In this document: positions 51,665 through 59,594 of the stretch, in pieces
Numbering within the stretch: position 1 is the first letter of the stretch
How the letters are laid out: each line of letters opens with the position of its first letter
NCBI GenBank assembly: GCA_030544235.1
Contig: CM060481.1
Location: 11,608,892 to 11,672,891 of the forward strand
DNA from: Lepturacanthus savala
Lineage: Eukaryota > Chordata > Actinopteri > Scombriformes > Trichiuridae
Reading direction: 5' to 3'
Length of the DNA: 64,000 bases
Translations under genes and position numbers: made by a program
Notes under the pieces: model-generated
Told to the model about the DNA's origin: nothing
Database searches by the model: none
What the model saw: the letters and a program-made list of their open reading frames with translations, nothing else

Positions 51665-54600
51665 AGGAGACATACACAGTGAGACGTACAGAAAGAAACA
51701 TGCCAACCTGTATGAACATTTCCTTTATGCTTCTTCAAAGCGTCCTTGCTCTTAAATCTTTTGCCACAGCTTTCTGCTTTGCAGATAAACCTGGCGTCTC
51801 CTTTACAGGCTTCCTTATGTTGTTCAAAGCTGTGAACACAGGATATGGAATAGGAAGAAAGAGGAGGAAAGAGCTTTATGTATTACAGAATACTATATTT
51901 TTTTTAATTGAACAAGAGGGTGCCTTAGGAAATAAATACCACATGTCCATTCGCAGTTTACGGCATACAGGCTATAAATTCATGTCGGACAACTTAAGTT
52001 ACCTGGATTCTGAGCTGAATGTGTTGTGGCAGAGGGAGCACTGATGGGCTTTAGAGTTGCCTGATGGATCCAGTGACTCGGAACAATGCAAAACACTGAG
52101 GATGAAGCCAAAATAAAAAAAAAAGATTTAGGCACCAAACAGGCAATGAAACAAACTACGATGACGACTTATTAGCATAGAAGTTAAATTGTCAAGAGCC
52201 ACTCTTTGCATAAGAAAATTAGACAATAAATAATTATCTTAGGAATTGGTTGCCATTGTTCCATATTTGTCTTCTTACTGAGTGTGATGAGAGGCTACCT
52301 CTAAGATAACACTCATATTGTATGTTTCCTTTAAATATGAAGCTAAAGCCAGCAGCCGGTTAGATTAACTTAGCATTAAGACCATAAACAGCCAGTCTAG
52401 CATTATCCAAAAGTAACAAAATCCACCTATAAGCACCGCTAAAACTTATTATTTGTGGTTTTACAGGGCTATGATTGTGCAGGTCTATTTCGTGGCACAG
52501 CATGGTAACTCCAGGAAGGATTAAACCATTAAACTAGATATAACATGTAATTACTGAACTTTCGAGGTGCTGACAGGTTGCTGTTTTTAGAGTACAGTCA
52601 GACAGAGCCAGGCTAACAATTCCCCTTGTTTCCAGTCTTTATGCTAAGCTACGCTAACTCACTGCTGACTCCAGTCTCATACTGAATCTGACATATGTAG
52701 GAGAGTGGTATTGATCTTCTCATCTAACTCATAAATGGACTGCATTTGTACAGCACCTTTTTAGTCTTTTCAACCACTCATAGCGCTTTACACTACAAGT
52801 GCTCATTCACACACATTCACACAAAGTGTACAATGTGCCAACCATTCACCGGGGGATCTAATCATAGGCACACACCGATCGAACAGTCATCGGGAGCAAT
52901 CTGAGATTAAGTATCTTGCCCAAAGATACATGGACATGCAGCCTGACCGGTGGATTTCTGTGTACAGCCACTACAGCTACAGCAAAAAAAAACAATTAGG
53001 CCTCAAATATCTGCCAAAATGTCAAATTATCCATTTATCTACTAACATTTTAATTTATTTTAACTTAAAATGTTTTTGCATTTAATTAATGCATTTATTT
53101 ATTTATTTATATTATAATAAAAGAGACCAAAACCCTTAAAAATGAATTTCATTAACTTCACACATATACAGGATTAAGATACAAATGGGTATTGAACTGA
53201 TGAAATAGCCTTTCAGATGTCTTAATGACCTGCAGATGCCATGTTACTCGAGACTTTGAATAAAACTACACAACAACCGGTGATGAAACAGTAAACCCAC
53301 TGGCGCTGCAGAGCCTGTTTGATGGGGAACTTCTTGCCACAGTTCCTGCATTTGAACTCCTTCTCCTCTGTGCTGGGCCTCTGGTGCAGACTCTGGAGGT
53401 GGGCGGCCAGGATCTCCTCACTGGGAAAACTGCTCTCACACAGCAAGCAGGGGTGGTCCTCCTTCTTAATAACTAGTTCTGTAGAGATGTGGCACACACT
53501 CAGTGAGCAGAGGTCTGAGAGGAAAATGTAGCTACGTGCGTATAAGATAAATCAGTCATTTATAAACGCTTAAACACAGGCATATATTGTTCCACTGTAC
53601 CCATTTCAACAAGATGTTTGGCCTCTTTGCTATTTTCATCTTCATCTTTGATGACCTCCTCCTCTTCCTCCTCCTCTTCCTCCTCCATATCACTGTCGAG
53701 GTAGCCTATCAGGAGCTCGGTGTCAGTCTCTATGTCATCCACGGCCAGGTAGAAGATGTTCTCACCATCCTAACAAACAATAATATGGTTATCGCTGAGT
53801 AATTACACAGTAATAACATGCAGTATAGCAGTGGAAGACCTGAGTAATTTCAAGGTATTCTAGCTGATTACTAAAATACAGATATAAATGTTGCAAGTAG
53901 TAGTAATGTGTAAGTAATGTGCAGTAACTGTTGAGGCTCACTGAAGGTTGAATTCATTACACCGGAACAAACGTCTGATTGAGGCCACAGGTCAAGAGAT
54001 CAAACCCTTCAAAATATTTCCATTAACTTCCCTGTCCTTAAAGGTCGCACTAATAAAATCAAACTGTCATTTTGTTTTAACTATGGGATCCTGAATATAC
54101 ATAAATAATGATTAAGAAGAGGAAAGCACCACAATAAATGTCACTGTTGATGGAACACAGAGCTTTAACACACATGGATGACCTTTAAACAACCAATCAC
54201 TTTGGGCATTGGTGGTGTATTAATGGCAGGAACTTGGCCCTGAGACCTGAAATGTTCATCTTCATTCCATTTGTATTTTTTTTTTCCACCATGAGAGAAC
54301 AATCTTTTTTTTTTTCTTTTACAGAGAATTGTGAGAGGTGATATTTCCCAGAAACAGTGTGCTTATTCTGCTAGGGAATGTGTCTGAATGTGTGTTTATA
54401 TGCTTTAAAAAGATGTGGTTTTGAAAAATCTCCATAAATTCATAGGGTATCCATCATGTACGGCTACTGTTGTTGATGCGAAATATGTCAACATAATAAC
54501 CTTAAAGAATGCTCTTGAATGATTGTGGAAATAGAATATTGACACATTGATTCAATTCCAATGGCTGTAACACAATGCGGATAAATAATAACAAAAGCTT

Positions 54601-57468
54601 TCCTACAGCAAGATCCTGAGAGAAACTGCAACATGTTTTATAGCCTTTCTCTGGAGCTATCACTGTGAATTTATAGATGTTAATCTCTGATATGAATACT
54701 GAGAAGAACAGAAAAAAAATATTTCTCTCCATGTCCAACTTTAGATGTAATTTATTATTTTGACTTAAGGAGAAATAAAAATACATCTGGCTAGAAAAGA
54801 GAGTTAAAGCCAAAGTGAACCATCTTTTGGCAAAAAATTGTTCATTTTCACTTTTAACCGGACTTTTCATTACAAAGATGTATATAAGAAATACATTATT
54901 TCCAGTCAGAATTCACACTTAAGTGCACTCAAAGGTTTGAAGATGTGTTACATTTTCCATTATATAACCATCACTCTTTTATCTCTTGTCATTGTGAAGG
55001 TACCTTACATTTATGTTTATCTGTAAATCGACACTCACAAAGTCATCTGGGATGTCTTACATAACAAAAGCAATACAATGTTGCTTTTGCTGACCTACAC
55101 TACTGTAAAAGGAGGGACATTTCAGGCTGAGATCATGTTCTTCTGCTGAGTTTCCATTAGAAATAGAACTTATTCTGCCTGCACAGGTCAAAAGATCTTC
55201 TTTAGAGGTCGCTTTAACAGGCACATTTGTAACTGAAAGTGAGTACCACCTATAAAATGTACCATTGATTTTCTTTTAGGTCTGTTCATTGTCCGCGGAG
55301 AGGAAATATACCTGAATGGCTGCCAAGTTCTTCTGCTCTTGTGAAGGCGCCTGATGGACAAACCGCAGCCAGTTGGCATAGCGCGGGTTACTCGCGTCCA
55401 GAATATACAACACATCTCCCTTACTGCCGCGGACCTTAAAAAAAGAAAAAAAAAGAAAAAAAACAATAAGTGCATGAGTTGTCAGAAGCGAAACAATTCA
55501 TCCTTCTTCTCTTGTTGCTCTGATGTTTTGTCAAATTACATCAAAGTGCAGCAAACGCACATCAACACATATTCGAGCGGACAGGCCTGGACCTCACAAC
55601 GTGGCAGCCACAGATAACTACATCACAGCTTTTATTCAAGCGGCCACCATCAATCACTATCCTACAACATGAAATGAGAGTCAATTTAAATGAACCGGTT
55701 TAGCTGCATGTTCTGCAGCATTGTCCGATGTGTTCTTCAGCAAACTGAGAACATGCTCGTACAGACCTGCGAGCAACCGTCTTATAATAAAGAACGTTTT
55801 TCTGATTAACTTCAACAGCTGCTGATTATTTACTGTTCTCTGTTAATTGCATGAATATTTTACTACAGCTTTTACAAGTGTGGGCCTGTAGCGTTATGAG
55901 GAGGATGTTTTATTTACCTCTCAAATTAACAGCCGTATTTTAATGGCTACTACTAAATTTTAAAAAAACATGTTGAGTTATCCTTGACGTGCACTTTTAA
56001 AATGTGTACGAGAGAGGATGTGCGTGCGTTCACCTCCCACATCAGCCTGGTGTCGGAGCTTTCGTCCAGCTCACCTGGCAGCTTTTTTTCACCTGCGAAG
56101 GGGCCAAACTTTTCTCCCTTTTAAGAAAACAGAGGGAAGAATTTGTCAAACATGATGCTATTATAATGTTCACACTGGCAGCCCAGAATGGATTATATAA
56201 ACACAAAATACACCACAGTGAACTGTCCAAACCATGAGTTTTACACAGTGGATAAATATTGGATGGCCAGTGGTCACGCCTAGTGTTAAATGTGCAGTGG
56301 TGGAACGTAACTAAGTGCATTTACCCAACTACTGTATGTAAGTTCTTACAGGTCCCATGTTGTAAAACGTGAGATTTTAATTTCTTTTTCATTATAAAGA
56401 TGGTTCAGGTGTTGTTTCAATAAAGTCCCGTGTTTCAAAGTGTTCAATCCATAGAGAAAGGCACACAGCCCAGTTTCAGAAACGGTGCCTAAAAACATAC
56501 TGTTGGGATTTATGTTATGTTGTGACGTCACAACTATACAACAATACCACCCACTTCACAGCCAATCAGAAGAGAGACTCAATATTATTGAGACAAGAGC
56601 TCCAGAGAGAAGCTCTGGATATGTAAAAACTAGATTGCTAACTTCTGGTACTTAAAAACAAATATACCTCATTAGGGATACCACAAGCTTCAAATAAAAC
56701 CCAGGAAAAGTGACTTTTAAGTCAATACGGAACTTTTAAGTACTTCTTCCACCACTGTTAATGTGACATGTAAATACATCCTTCAGTACTGGACATTTTT
56801 TTTCTCCCTTTTGAGCTTTCAGAAGTGAAGAACATCCAGGGGGCGTGTTCACAATGTGTTCATGTTCGTCCTCAAACTCTTACTACACATTCCAATTAAA
56901 ACATCCCCATTCATCCTCTGGAACATTCCACGGTTCCATGTGTATGTATGCACATATACATACATAGACTATATATTCCCTCTCGATATGACAGCAGTGG
57001 GGGGGATGTTTGTAGCTGTGTAAAAGAGGAGTGAAAAGCTGCAATCTTTCAGCTGATATAAGCTTAATGCGTATATGTGGAGGCTGTTGTGTTCCGCCGA
57101 GCTTCTTCTCCTCCTCCTCCTCCGACATGAACACATTGTTGTGCAGAGCAGCAGAGAAACTGCTGGACTTACTGTAGCTACGTGGCACTTCACGTCAGAG
57201 CAGCCTTGGGTTGAGGCTGAGACATTTGACAGCGACTATAAGGCGAACACGAAAACGCTTCTACAACCCTGACAAGTTTTCACAAAAGTAACACGAAATA
57301 AAAATGTAAGAAAAAAAAGGACGCGTACACCTTGGACTCGGTTTTACAAAGTTGCCCGGTTGAGAAACAACAAACCTTTTTCACTCGCCTCGCCGTGTAA
57401 AGACCGATTCCATCCTGGACCTTTGACGATTTCAGAGAAAATCTGTCTGGCACATACATACCCAACAT
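25484..57468 (-). CDS. prdm5: prdm5, PR domain zinc finger protein 5 (complete, 16 coding exons)
   Basis: Nuclear DNA-binding transcription regulator of the PRDM family. The family member PRDM5 acts mainly by recruiting chromatin modifiers, and in humans it controls collagen and other matrix genes (brittle cornea syndrome 2). Exons from 5' to 3': 57468-57376, 56117-56034, 55434-55312, 53769-53601, 53514-53301, 52095-52003, 51829-51708, 50959-50880, 49146-49062, 48964-48807, 48296-48203, 46582-46422, 43050-42957, 34143-34058, 29234-29130, 25648-25484. The sum is 1926 nt, giving 641 residues plus TAG. PR domain at about residues 8-124, with NWLRFV at 80-85 where catalytic SET proteins carry NHSC, so methyltransferase activity is doubtful. 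Glu run at 129-138. Sixteen fingers lie between 179 and 636; most are C2H2, while fingers 2 and 3 end in H-x3-C. The start chosen is MLGMYVP, matching the family; an in-frame ATG lies two codons upstream. No frameshift or stop was seen. Confidence 0.97.
25649..29129 (-). other. prdm5: prdm5 intron 15
   Basis: 3481 bp, strongly AT-rich in the middle. Holds the reverse transcriptase remnant 26349-26760. Confidence 0.88.
26349..26760 (+). pseudogene. Non-LTR retrotransposon reverse transcriptase remnant (intron 15)
   Basis: Readable blocks in order: FLDHSKAFGTINHDIL at 26349-26396, VPQGSILGSLLFLIYI at 26563-26610, FSDDATTM at 26634-26657 (the catalytic F/Y-x-DD motif), then WFQQNCLST near 26722. 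Stops and frameshifts separate them. The order and wording match L2/CR1/Rex-type reverse transcriptases. It is antisense to prdm5 and inactive. Confidence 0.85.
29130..29234 (-). CDS. prdm5: prdm5 exon 15, finger 14 and start of 15, residues 553-587
   Basis: EKPYKCSECNKAFSQKRGLD gives finger 14 (C558/C561/H574/H578). A canonical TGEKPF linker leads to the first Cys of finger 15 (C586). Donor gtgagt, phase 0. Confidence 0.97.
29804..29881. repeat. (TG)n microsatellite in intron 14
   Basis: About 39 uninterrupted TG units, 570 bp downstream of exon 15 in plus coordinates. Confidence 0.97.
30271..30367. repeat. (TG)n microsatellite in intron 14, second array
   Basis: About 45 TG units with one interruption near the end, 390 bp from the first array. 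Confidence 0.97.
33455..33737 (-). mobile_element. Tc1-like transposon remnant with one terminal repeat (intron 14 boundary region)
   Basis: The end at 33709-33737 (gtgtgtccaaacttttggcc then tgtactgta) is the well-known terminal repeat of a fish Tc1 family. The internal phrase 'ctttgcacactcttggcatt' at 33457 is transposase sequence read in reverse. Most of the element and the other end are missing. Confidence 0.75.
34058..34143 (-). CDS. prdm5: prdm5 exon 14, finger 13, residues 524-552
   Basis: ERPYQCPYCDKAFSKNDGLK then MHIRTHTR: C530/C533/H546/H550. Acceptor tttttcccccag, donor gtatgt, phase 0. The exon ends in Arg, so the linker to finger 14 reads TREKP rather than TGEKP, as in human PRDM5. 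Confidence 0.96.
36920..37165. repeat. Possible DNA-transposon-derived repeat (intron 13)
   Basis: gggcgggtgtgaacagagta, gcggaccgaactaaccgagccgaga and ggtggtctcattccgatccc resemble a fish repeat rich in 'accgaac/ccgagac'. A related phrase (gtgtgaaaacgcccttc) at 38320 may be its other end. Weak evidence. Confidence 0.35.
39325..40168. repeat. Possible MITE-like element (intron 13)
   Basis: It begins cttaaagctgcaatgtgtagc and ends 'ggagtgcccctttaagg', both familiar termini of dispersed fish repeats, with short inverted cttaaag/ctttaag ends. No target duplication was checked. Confidence 0.3.
42957..43050 (-). CDS. prdm5: prdm5 exon 13, finger 12, residues 493-524
   Basis: THTGEKEKICPYCGQKFASN then GTLRVHIRSHT: C502/C505/H518/H522. 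Donor gtcagt, phase 1. Followed by the longest intron, 8.8 kb. Confidence 0.97.
43051..46421 (-). other. prdm5: prdm5 intron 12
   Basis: 3371 bp. Has the AAAAT repeat near 43380 and a G run near 45537. No exon or known repeat recognised. Confidence 0.85.
43380..43406. repeat. (AAAAT)n short tandem repeat, intron 12
   Basis: aataaaataaaaaataaaat pattern, about five units. Confidence 0.85.
46422..46582 (-). CDS. prdm5: prdm5 exon 12, fingers 10 and 11, residues 439-492
   Basis: ERTFKCDQCDATFKRKDTLN gives finger 10 (C445/C448/H461/H466). YKCDLCEKAFVTPSVLKSHK gives finger 11 (C474/C477/H490; H494 in exon 13). Acceptor ccctacag, donor gtgaat, phase 0. Confidence 0.97.
47123..47178. repeat. Compound (GA)n(TG)n simple repeat, intron 11
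   Basis: About 11 GA units followed by an imperfect TG stretch. Confidence 0.9.
48203..48296 (-). CDS. prdm5: prdm5 exon 11, finger 9, residues 408-439
   Basis: [20 protein letters not shown] then FSLQRHLLIHN: C417/C420/H433/H437. The donor is a consensus gtaagt in phase 1; the split codon becomes Ser439 with exon 12. Confidence 0.96.
48807..48964 (-). CDS. prdm5: prdm5 exon 10, fingers 7 and 8, residues 355-407
   Basis: Finger 7 (C361/C364/H377/H381) and most of finger 8 (C389/C392/H405; H409 in exon 11) are joined by an HSEDKPYKC linker. Includes CGKEFAHRNVYKNHKK, nearly identical to the family. Donor gtgaga, phase 0. Confidence 0.97.
49062..49146 (-). CDS. prdm5: prdm5 exon 9, finger 6, residues 327-355
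   Basis: VHEIFDCHTCDKKFISTNQL then KRHMITHS: C333/C336/H349/H353. Donor gtgaga, phase 1. Separated from exon 10 by an intron of only 97 bp. Confidence 0.95.
49147..50879 (-). other. prdm5: prdm5 intron 8
   Basis: 1733 bp of AT-rich sequence with short A runs. No repeat or exon recognised. Confidence 0.88.
50880..50959 (-). CDS. prdm5: prdm5 exon 8, finger 5, residues 300-326
   Basis: Short exon reading KLTCTICNRKCSSSLN then LQEHRK: C308/C311/H324, with the last His (H328) supplied by exon 9. Acceptor tttgttttttcag, donor gtgagg. Confidence 0.93.
50960..51707 (-). other. prdm5: prdm5 intron 7
   Basis: 748 bp. Contains the GA/CT microsatellite near its donor; nothing else recognised. Confidence 0.88.
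51608..51660. repeat. (GA)n microsatellite, intron 7
   Basis: About 26 GA units with one CA interruption, starting 48 bp from the donor of exon 7. On the transcribed strand it is a CT (pyrimidine) tract. Confidence 0.95.
51708..51829 (-). CDS. prdm5: prdm5 exon 7, end of finger 3 and finger 4, residues 260-300
   Basis: FEQHKEAC completes finger 3 as C2HC (H263, C267). Finger 4 has the wide spacing C275-x4-C280 with H293 and H298, as in the human protein. Donor gttggc, phase 1. A GA microsatellite starts about 48 bp into the next intron. Confidence 0.94.
52003..52095 (-). CDS. prdm5: prdm5 exon 6, end of finger 2 and start of finger 3, residues 228-259
   Basis: Completes finger 2 as H228...C232, an H-x3-C ending (H231 could be an alternative ligand), and opens finger 3 at C247/C250. 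The phase-2 junctions on both sides restore codons H228 and S259. Acceptor cttcatcctcag, donor gtaact. Confidence 0.92.
52280..52732. mobile_element. Inverted-repeat (MITE-like) element in prdm5 intron 5
   Basis: The left half (aatatgaagctaaagccagcagccggttag ... taacaaaatcc) and right half (agagccaggctaaca ... cagtctttatgctaagctacgctaac ... atcttctcatctaactca) are inverted relatives of each other. This family is abundant in spiny-rayed fishes. A one-sided copy lies at 17394-17545. No coding capacity. Confidence 0.7.
52733..52990 (+). mobile_element. SINE-like dispersed repeat in prdm5 intron 5
   Basis: aaatggactgcatttgtacagc, catagcgctttacactaca, ctcattcacacacattcacac, and catcgggagcaatctgagatt then tcttgcccaaagatac. 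I recognise this as a common fish repeat. It directly abuts the inverted-repeat element and ends near a poly-A run at 52984-52991. Confidence 0.7.
53301..53514 (-). CDS. prdm5: prdm5 exon 5, fingers 1 and start of 2, residues 157-228
   Basis: Finger 1 spans C179/C182/H195/H200. Finger 2 starts at C212/C215 and its first His codon is split by the donor gtgggt (phase 2). Start 53514 follows a strong pyrimidine tract (ttttcctctcag). A second AG, giving a start at 53478, is also in frame and would drop 12 residues (157-168). The choice between them is open; the rest of the exon is certain. Confidence 0.9.
53601..53769 (-). CDS. prdm5: prdm5 exon 4, end of PR domain and acidic linker, residues 101-156
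   Basis: DGENIFYLAVDDIETDTELL then IGYLDSDM completes the PR domain. Ten consecutive Glu codons (GAG/GAA mix, residues 129-138) follow, then a charged linker ending KHLVEM. The donor gtacag leaves phase 1. The human protein is acidic here too but, as I recall it, has a shorter run. Confidence 0.94.
53770..56033 (-). other. prdm5: prdm5 introns 2 and 3 (exon 3 between them)
   Basis: Intron 2 is 55435-56033 and intron 3 is 53770-55311. AT-rich with T and A runs. No repeat family recognised. Confidence 0.85.
55312..55434 (-). CDS. prdm5: prdm5 exon 3, PR domain core, residues 60-100
   Basis: Encodes VRGSKGDVLYILDASNPRYA followed by NWLRFVHQAP. The NW-LR-FV block takes the place of the catalytic NHSC of true SET enzymes. 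Phase 0 at both ends; donor gtatat. Confidence 0.95.
56034..56117 (-). CDS. prdm5: prdm5 exon 2, PR domain, residues 32-59
   Basis: Reads GEKFGPFAGEKKLPG and ends RLMWE. GEKFGPFAGE is a conserved PR-domain block. Acceptor ttcttaaaag, donor gtgaac, both phase 0. No long open frame marks it, because the exon is only 84 nt. Confidence 0.95.
56118..57375 (-). other. prdm5: prdm5 intron 1
   Basis: 1258 bp. Holds the hAT-like element 56295-56757; otherwise nothing recognised. Confidence 0.9.
56295..56757. mobile_element. hAT-like non-autonomous element in prdm5 intron 1
   Basis: Perfect 11-bp terminal inverted repeats, CAGTGGTGGAA at 56295-56305 and TTCCACCACTG at 56747-56757. The flanking octamers taaatgtg (56287-56294) and ttaatgtg (56758-56765) match in 7 of 8 positions, as expected for the 8-bp target duplication of the hAT superfamily. 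No transposase frame. Superfamily assignment is inferred from the ends and the duplication. Confidence 0.8.
57376..57468 (-). CDS. prdm5: prdm5 exon 1, residues 1-31
   Basis: Begins MLGMYVPDRFSLKSS and ends GLYTARRVKK, the start of the PR domain and close to the vertebrate family sequence. Phase-0 donor gtttgt. A second in-frame ATG at 57474 would add only Met-Thr. Confidence 0.96.
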
Positions 57469-57760
57469 TGTCATTACGCGGAAATGCTTCCTTCAATGAC
57501 TATTTGTTGGATAGCGAATGTGTCAGTGAGTGAGCATTGTCGGTTTTGGGATTTAGAAGCGGATAGTTTCTTCGTGAAGCGGTCCAGGTTGAACTTCTGC
57601 TGCTCCTGCAGCAGGAAAGCGGAGCTGCGTCCTGATTGGTCCAAAGTTTGTAACCAGAAGCTACCTTTTCTGTCTCGCGACGCTCCTCCAGCCCGTTTCA
57701 ATCAGCAGCCTGTCTGTCTGTCTGTGATGATGACAAACCAGCACTGCTACAGCACTGTAC
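57469..57760 (-). promoter_or_regulatory. prdm5: prdm5 proximal promoter and 5' UTR region
   Basis: Immediately upstream of the start codon lies sequence relatively rich in CpG for this window. It carries a CCAAT box in the minus-strand sense (attgg at 57635-57639 on the plus strand), about 170 bp from the start codon. No TATA box was seen, so a TATA-less CpG promoter is inferred. The transcription start cannot be placed. A decayed copy of this block lies upstream at 58040-58205. Confidence 0.55.
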
Positions 57761-57792
57761 TGGAAGATACGCTACAAAACTGACAATAAAAG

Positions 57793-57945
57793 GAGCCTGA
57801 AGCCTGTTGCATGGAATTTAAATCAACAATAATACTGAGTCAGTGTGTAAGCAGGAATTATAAAGACTCTACATCAGAACCACTGATGGTTGTTCAGTAA
57901 TATGACGATGGATAATGTCAATTATTTCTTGTTGCCATTAATCAA
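57793..57945. repeat. Duplicated block next to the prdm5 promoter (copy 1, part b)
   Basis: Its core at 57873-57938 (agaaccactgatg ... cttgttgccat) matches 59743-59808 without gaps, at roughly four bases in five by eye. A weaker match runs back to the gagcc/cctgttg motif. Confidence 0.7.
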
Positions 57946-58039
57946 ATGTATATAATATAAATAATTTAATGCATAAGTGTGTGCATTTCTTTTCTTGTTC
58001 AAAGTAACCTGGTTGATTTCATTAAATTCTGTCACAGAA

Positions 58040-58205
58040 TTGTCAGTTTAAATTTAGAAGCCAGTAGTTTCTTCAGATTGAAATTCTGTTGCTCCTGCTG
58101 CAGGAAAGAAAACTGCATGCAAAGTTTGTAACCAGAAGCTACTTCTCCTCCAGCCTGTTTCATTCAGCAGCCTGTCTGTGCAGCACTGGATCAGCACATG
58201 TACCA
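58040..58205. repeat. Decayed duplicate of the prdm5 promoter block (copy 2, part a)
   Basis: Matches 57537-57760 in the same orientation and order: tttagaag/tagtttcttc, ttgctcctgc/gcaggaaag, aagtttgtaaccagaagcta, ctcctccagcc, and cagcagcctgtctgt. It has lost three short pieces, including the CCAAT segment, and most CpGs. It contains no part of the coding exon. Confidence 0.8.
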
Positions 58206-58783
58206 TAAGACAGTGTTTTACATCAAGGACCCTTAAACTATCATAAAGTTATCATAAAGACCAATTAGACTCCCCTCTGATACAATGTTTGTTTCTATAT
58301 GTTTTTTAACAGAACATGTATGAAATGTATAACCAAAATAGTCACACAATCTCACACACACACAGAAATTTAGAAATTTCATTTTCTCAATGAAGATAAC
58401 TCTAAACTAATCAGAAATACACTCTATACATTGCTAACGTGGTAAATATCTACATAGGTGTATAGAGGCACATTTCCAGCAACTATCACTCCAGTGTTCT
58501 AATGGTACAATGTGTTTGCTCATTGCATCAGAAGGCTAATGGATGATGAACCCGTGTGCAATCATGTTAGCATAGCTAAAACAGTTTAGCTGGTTAGAGA
58601 AGCTATAAAACTTTTTTTTCACTTTTTTTCATGAAAATTAATTAAATACATCATCATCGTCGTTATTTCTAACCTTGTCAATGTCTTGACTATATTTTCT
58701 ATTCGTTTCTATTCATTGTGGTAAATAAATGTTTTACTTTTAATGGAAAACACAACATTTTCTAGGTGACCCCAAACTTGGTA

Positions 58784-58907
<124 letters not shown>

Positions 58908-59395
58908 AAAGAAAGAGAGAGAGAGAGCGAGAGGGATGGGGAGGCAGGTGCAAGTTAAAACGGAGCACATGGAACAATATTATATATATAATATAACACC
59001 ATTACTTACAACAAGTCACATCAAGTTATATCATTGTTGCCCACCTAATGAAATAAGAGAGGTTCATATAATAACAATAAAAGATACACAAAACAATAAG
59101 GTTAAGTCACTTCACAAGCAAACAATCTAAATTGTATCTTTAGCAATTATGTATATATATAATTATATGACTACAATTGATAATTATCAACAATAATTGT
59201 GTTTCATGTTCAAGTGCTAGTTGAATTTCAACAAGGTAAAAATAGTCCTGCACTTGTGGGCATGTAGCCTAGCTTTGGAGTGTTATTAAGCTCCCTCTGC
59301 CATTACATGGTTAGTAACAATACACACTTTAGGTCACCTAGTTTCATATGATTCCAGTGTCTTCAGTCTAGCTTTAAGCACTAAAACTGTGCTTC

Positions 59396-59455
59396 AAATC
59401 CTTCTTAAAGGGATCAATAAAGTCCTATCTAATCTAATCTAATCTCTTACAGCCG
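59396..59455 (+). mobile_element. LINE-type 3' end with TCTAA tandem tail
   Basis: The phrase 'aagggatcaataaagtccta' runs into tctaatctaatctaatct. Short tandem tails after such a phrase are typical of 3' ends of fish LINEs of the L2/Rex type. Only the end is present, a 5'-truncated copy. Confidence 0.5.
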
Positions 59456-59594
59456 CTGAAAGACAATAATTCACTTTCATTTAAATACACACAAGTGAAA
59501 AATTCTGCATTGATAAAACTTTGGGCATCAAGGGGCCAAGGTGCACATGCCTGACTTTGAGAGACACATCTATAGGATACAGTGTTTCTCAAAA

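Larger units (their letters stand above)
52096..53300 (-). other. prdm5: prdm5 intron 5
   Basis: 1205 bp, more than half of it repeats (52280-52732 and 52733-52990), with a tttatt array at 53091-53112. Confidence 0.9.

Noticed and set aside
51547..52044. 165-codon plus-strand open frame
   Set aside because: It runs antisense through prdm5 exons 6 and 7 and translates the GA microsatellite as a long Arg-Glu repeat. It is a shadow of the real exons.
57469..57474. Upstream in-frame ATG as prdm5 start (Met-Thr-Met)
   Set aside because: Possible, but the family begins at the next ATG (MLGMYVP), so the inner one was used.
57484..57783. 99-codon plus-strand frame over the prdm5 promoter
   Set aside because: No splice context. 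Its decayed duplicate at 58040-58205 has length changes that are not multiples of three, so the frame is not kept.
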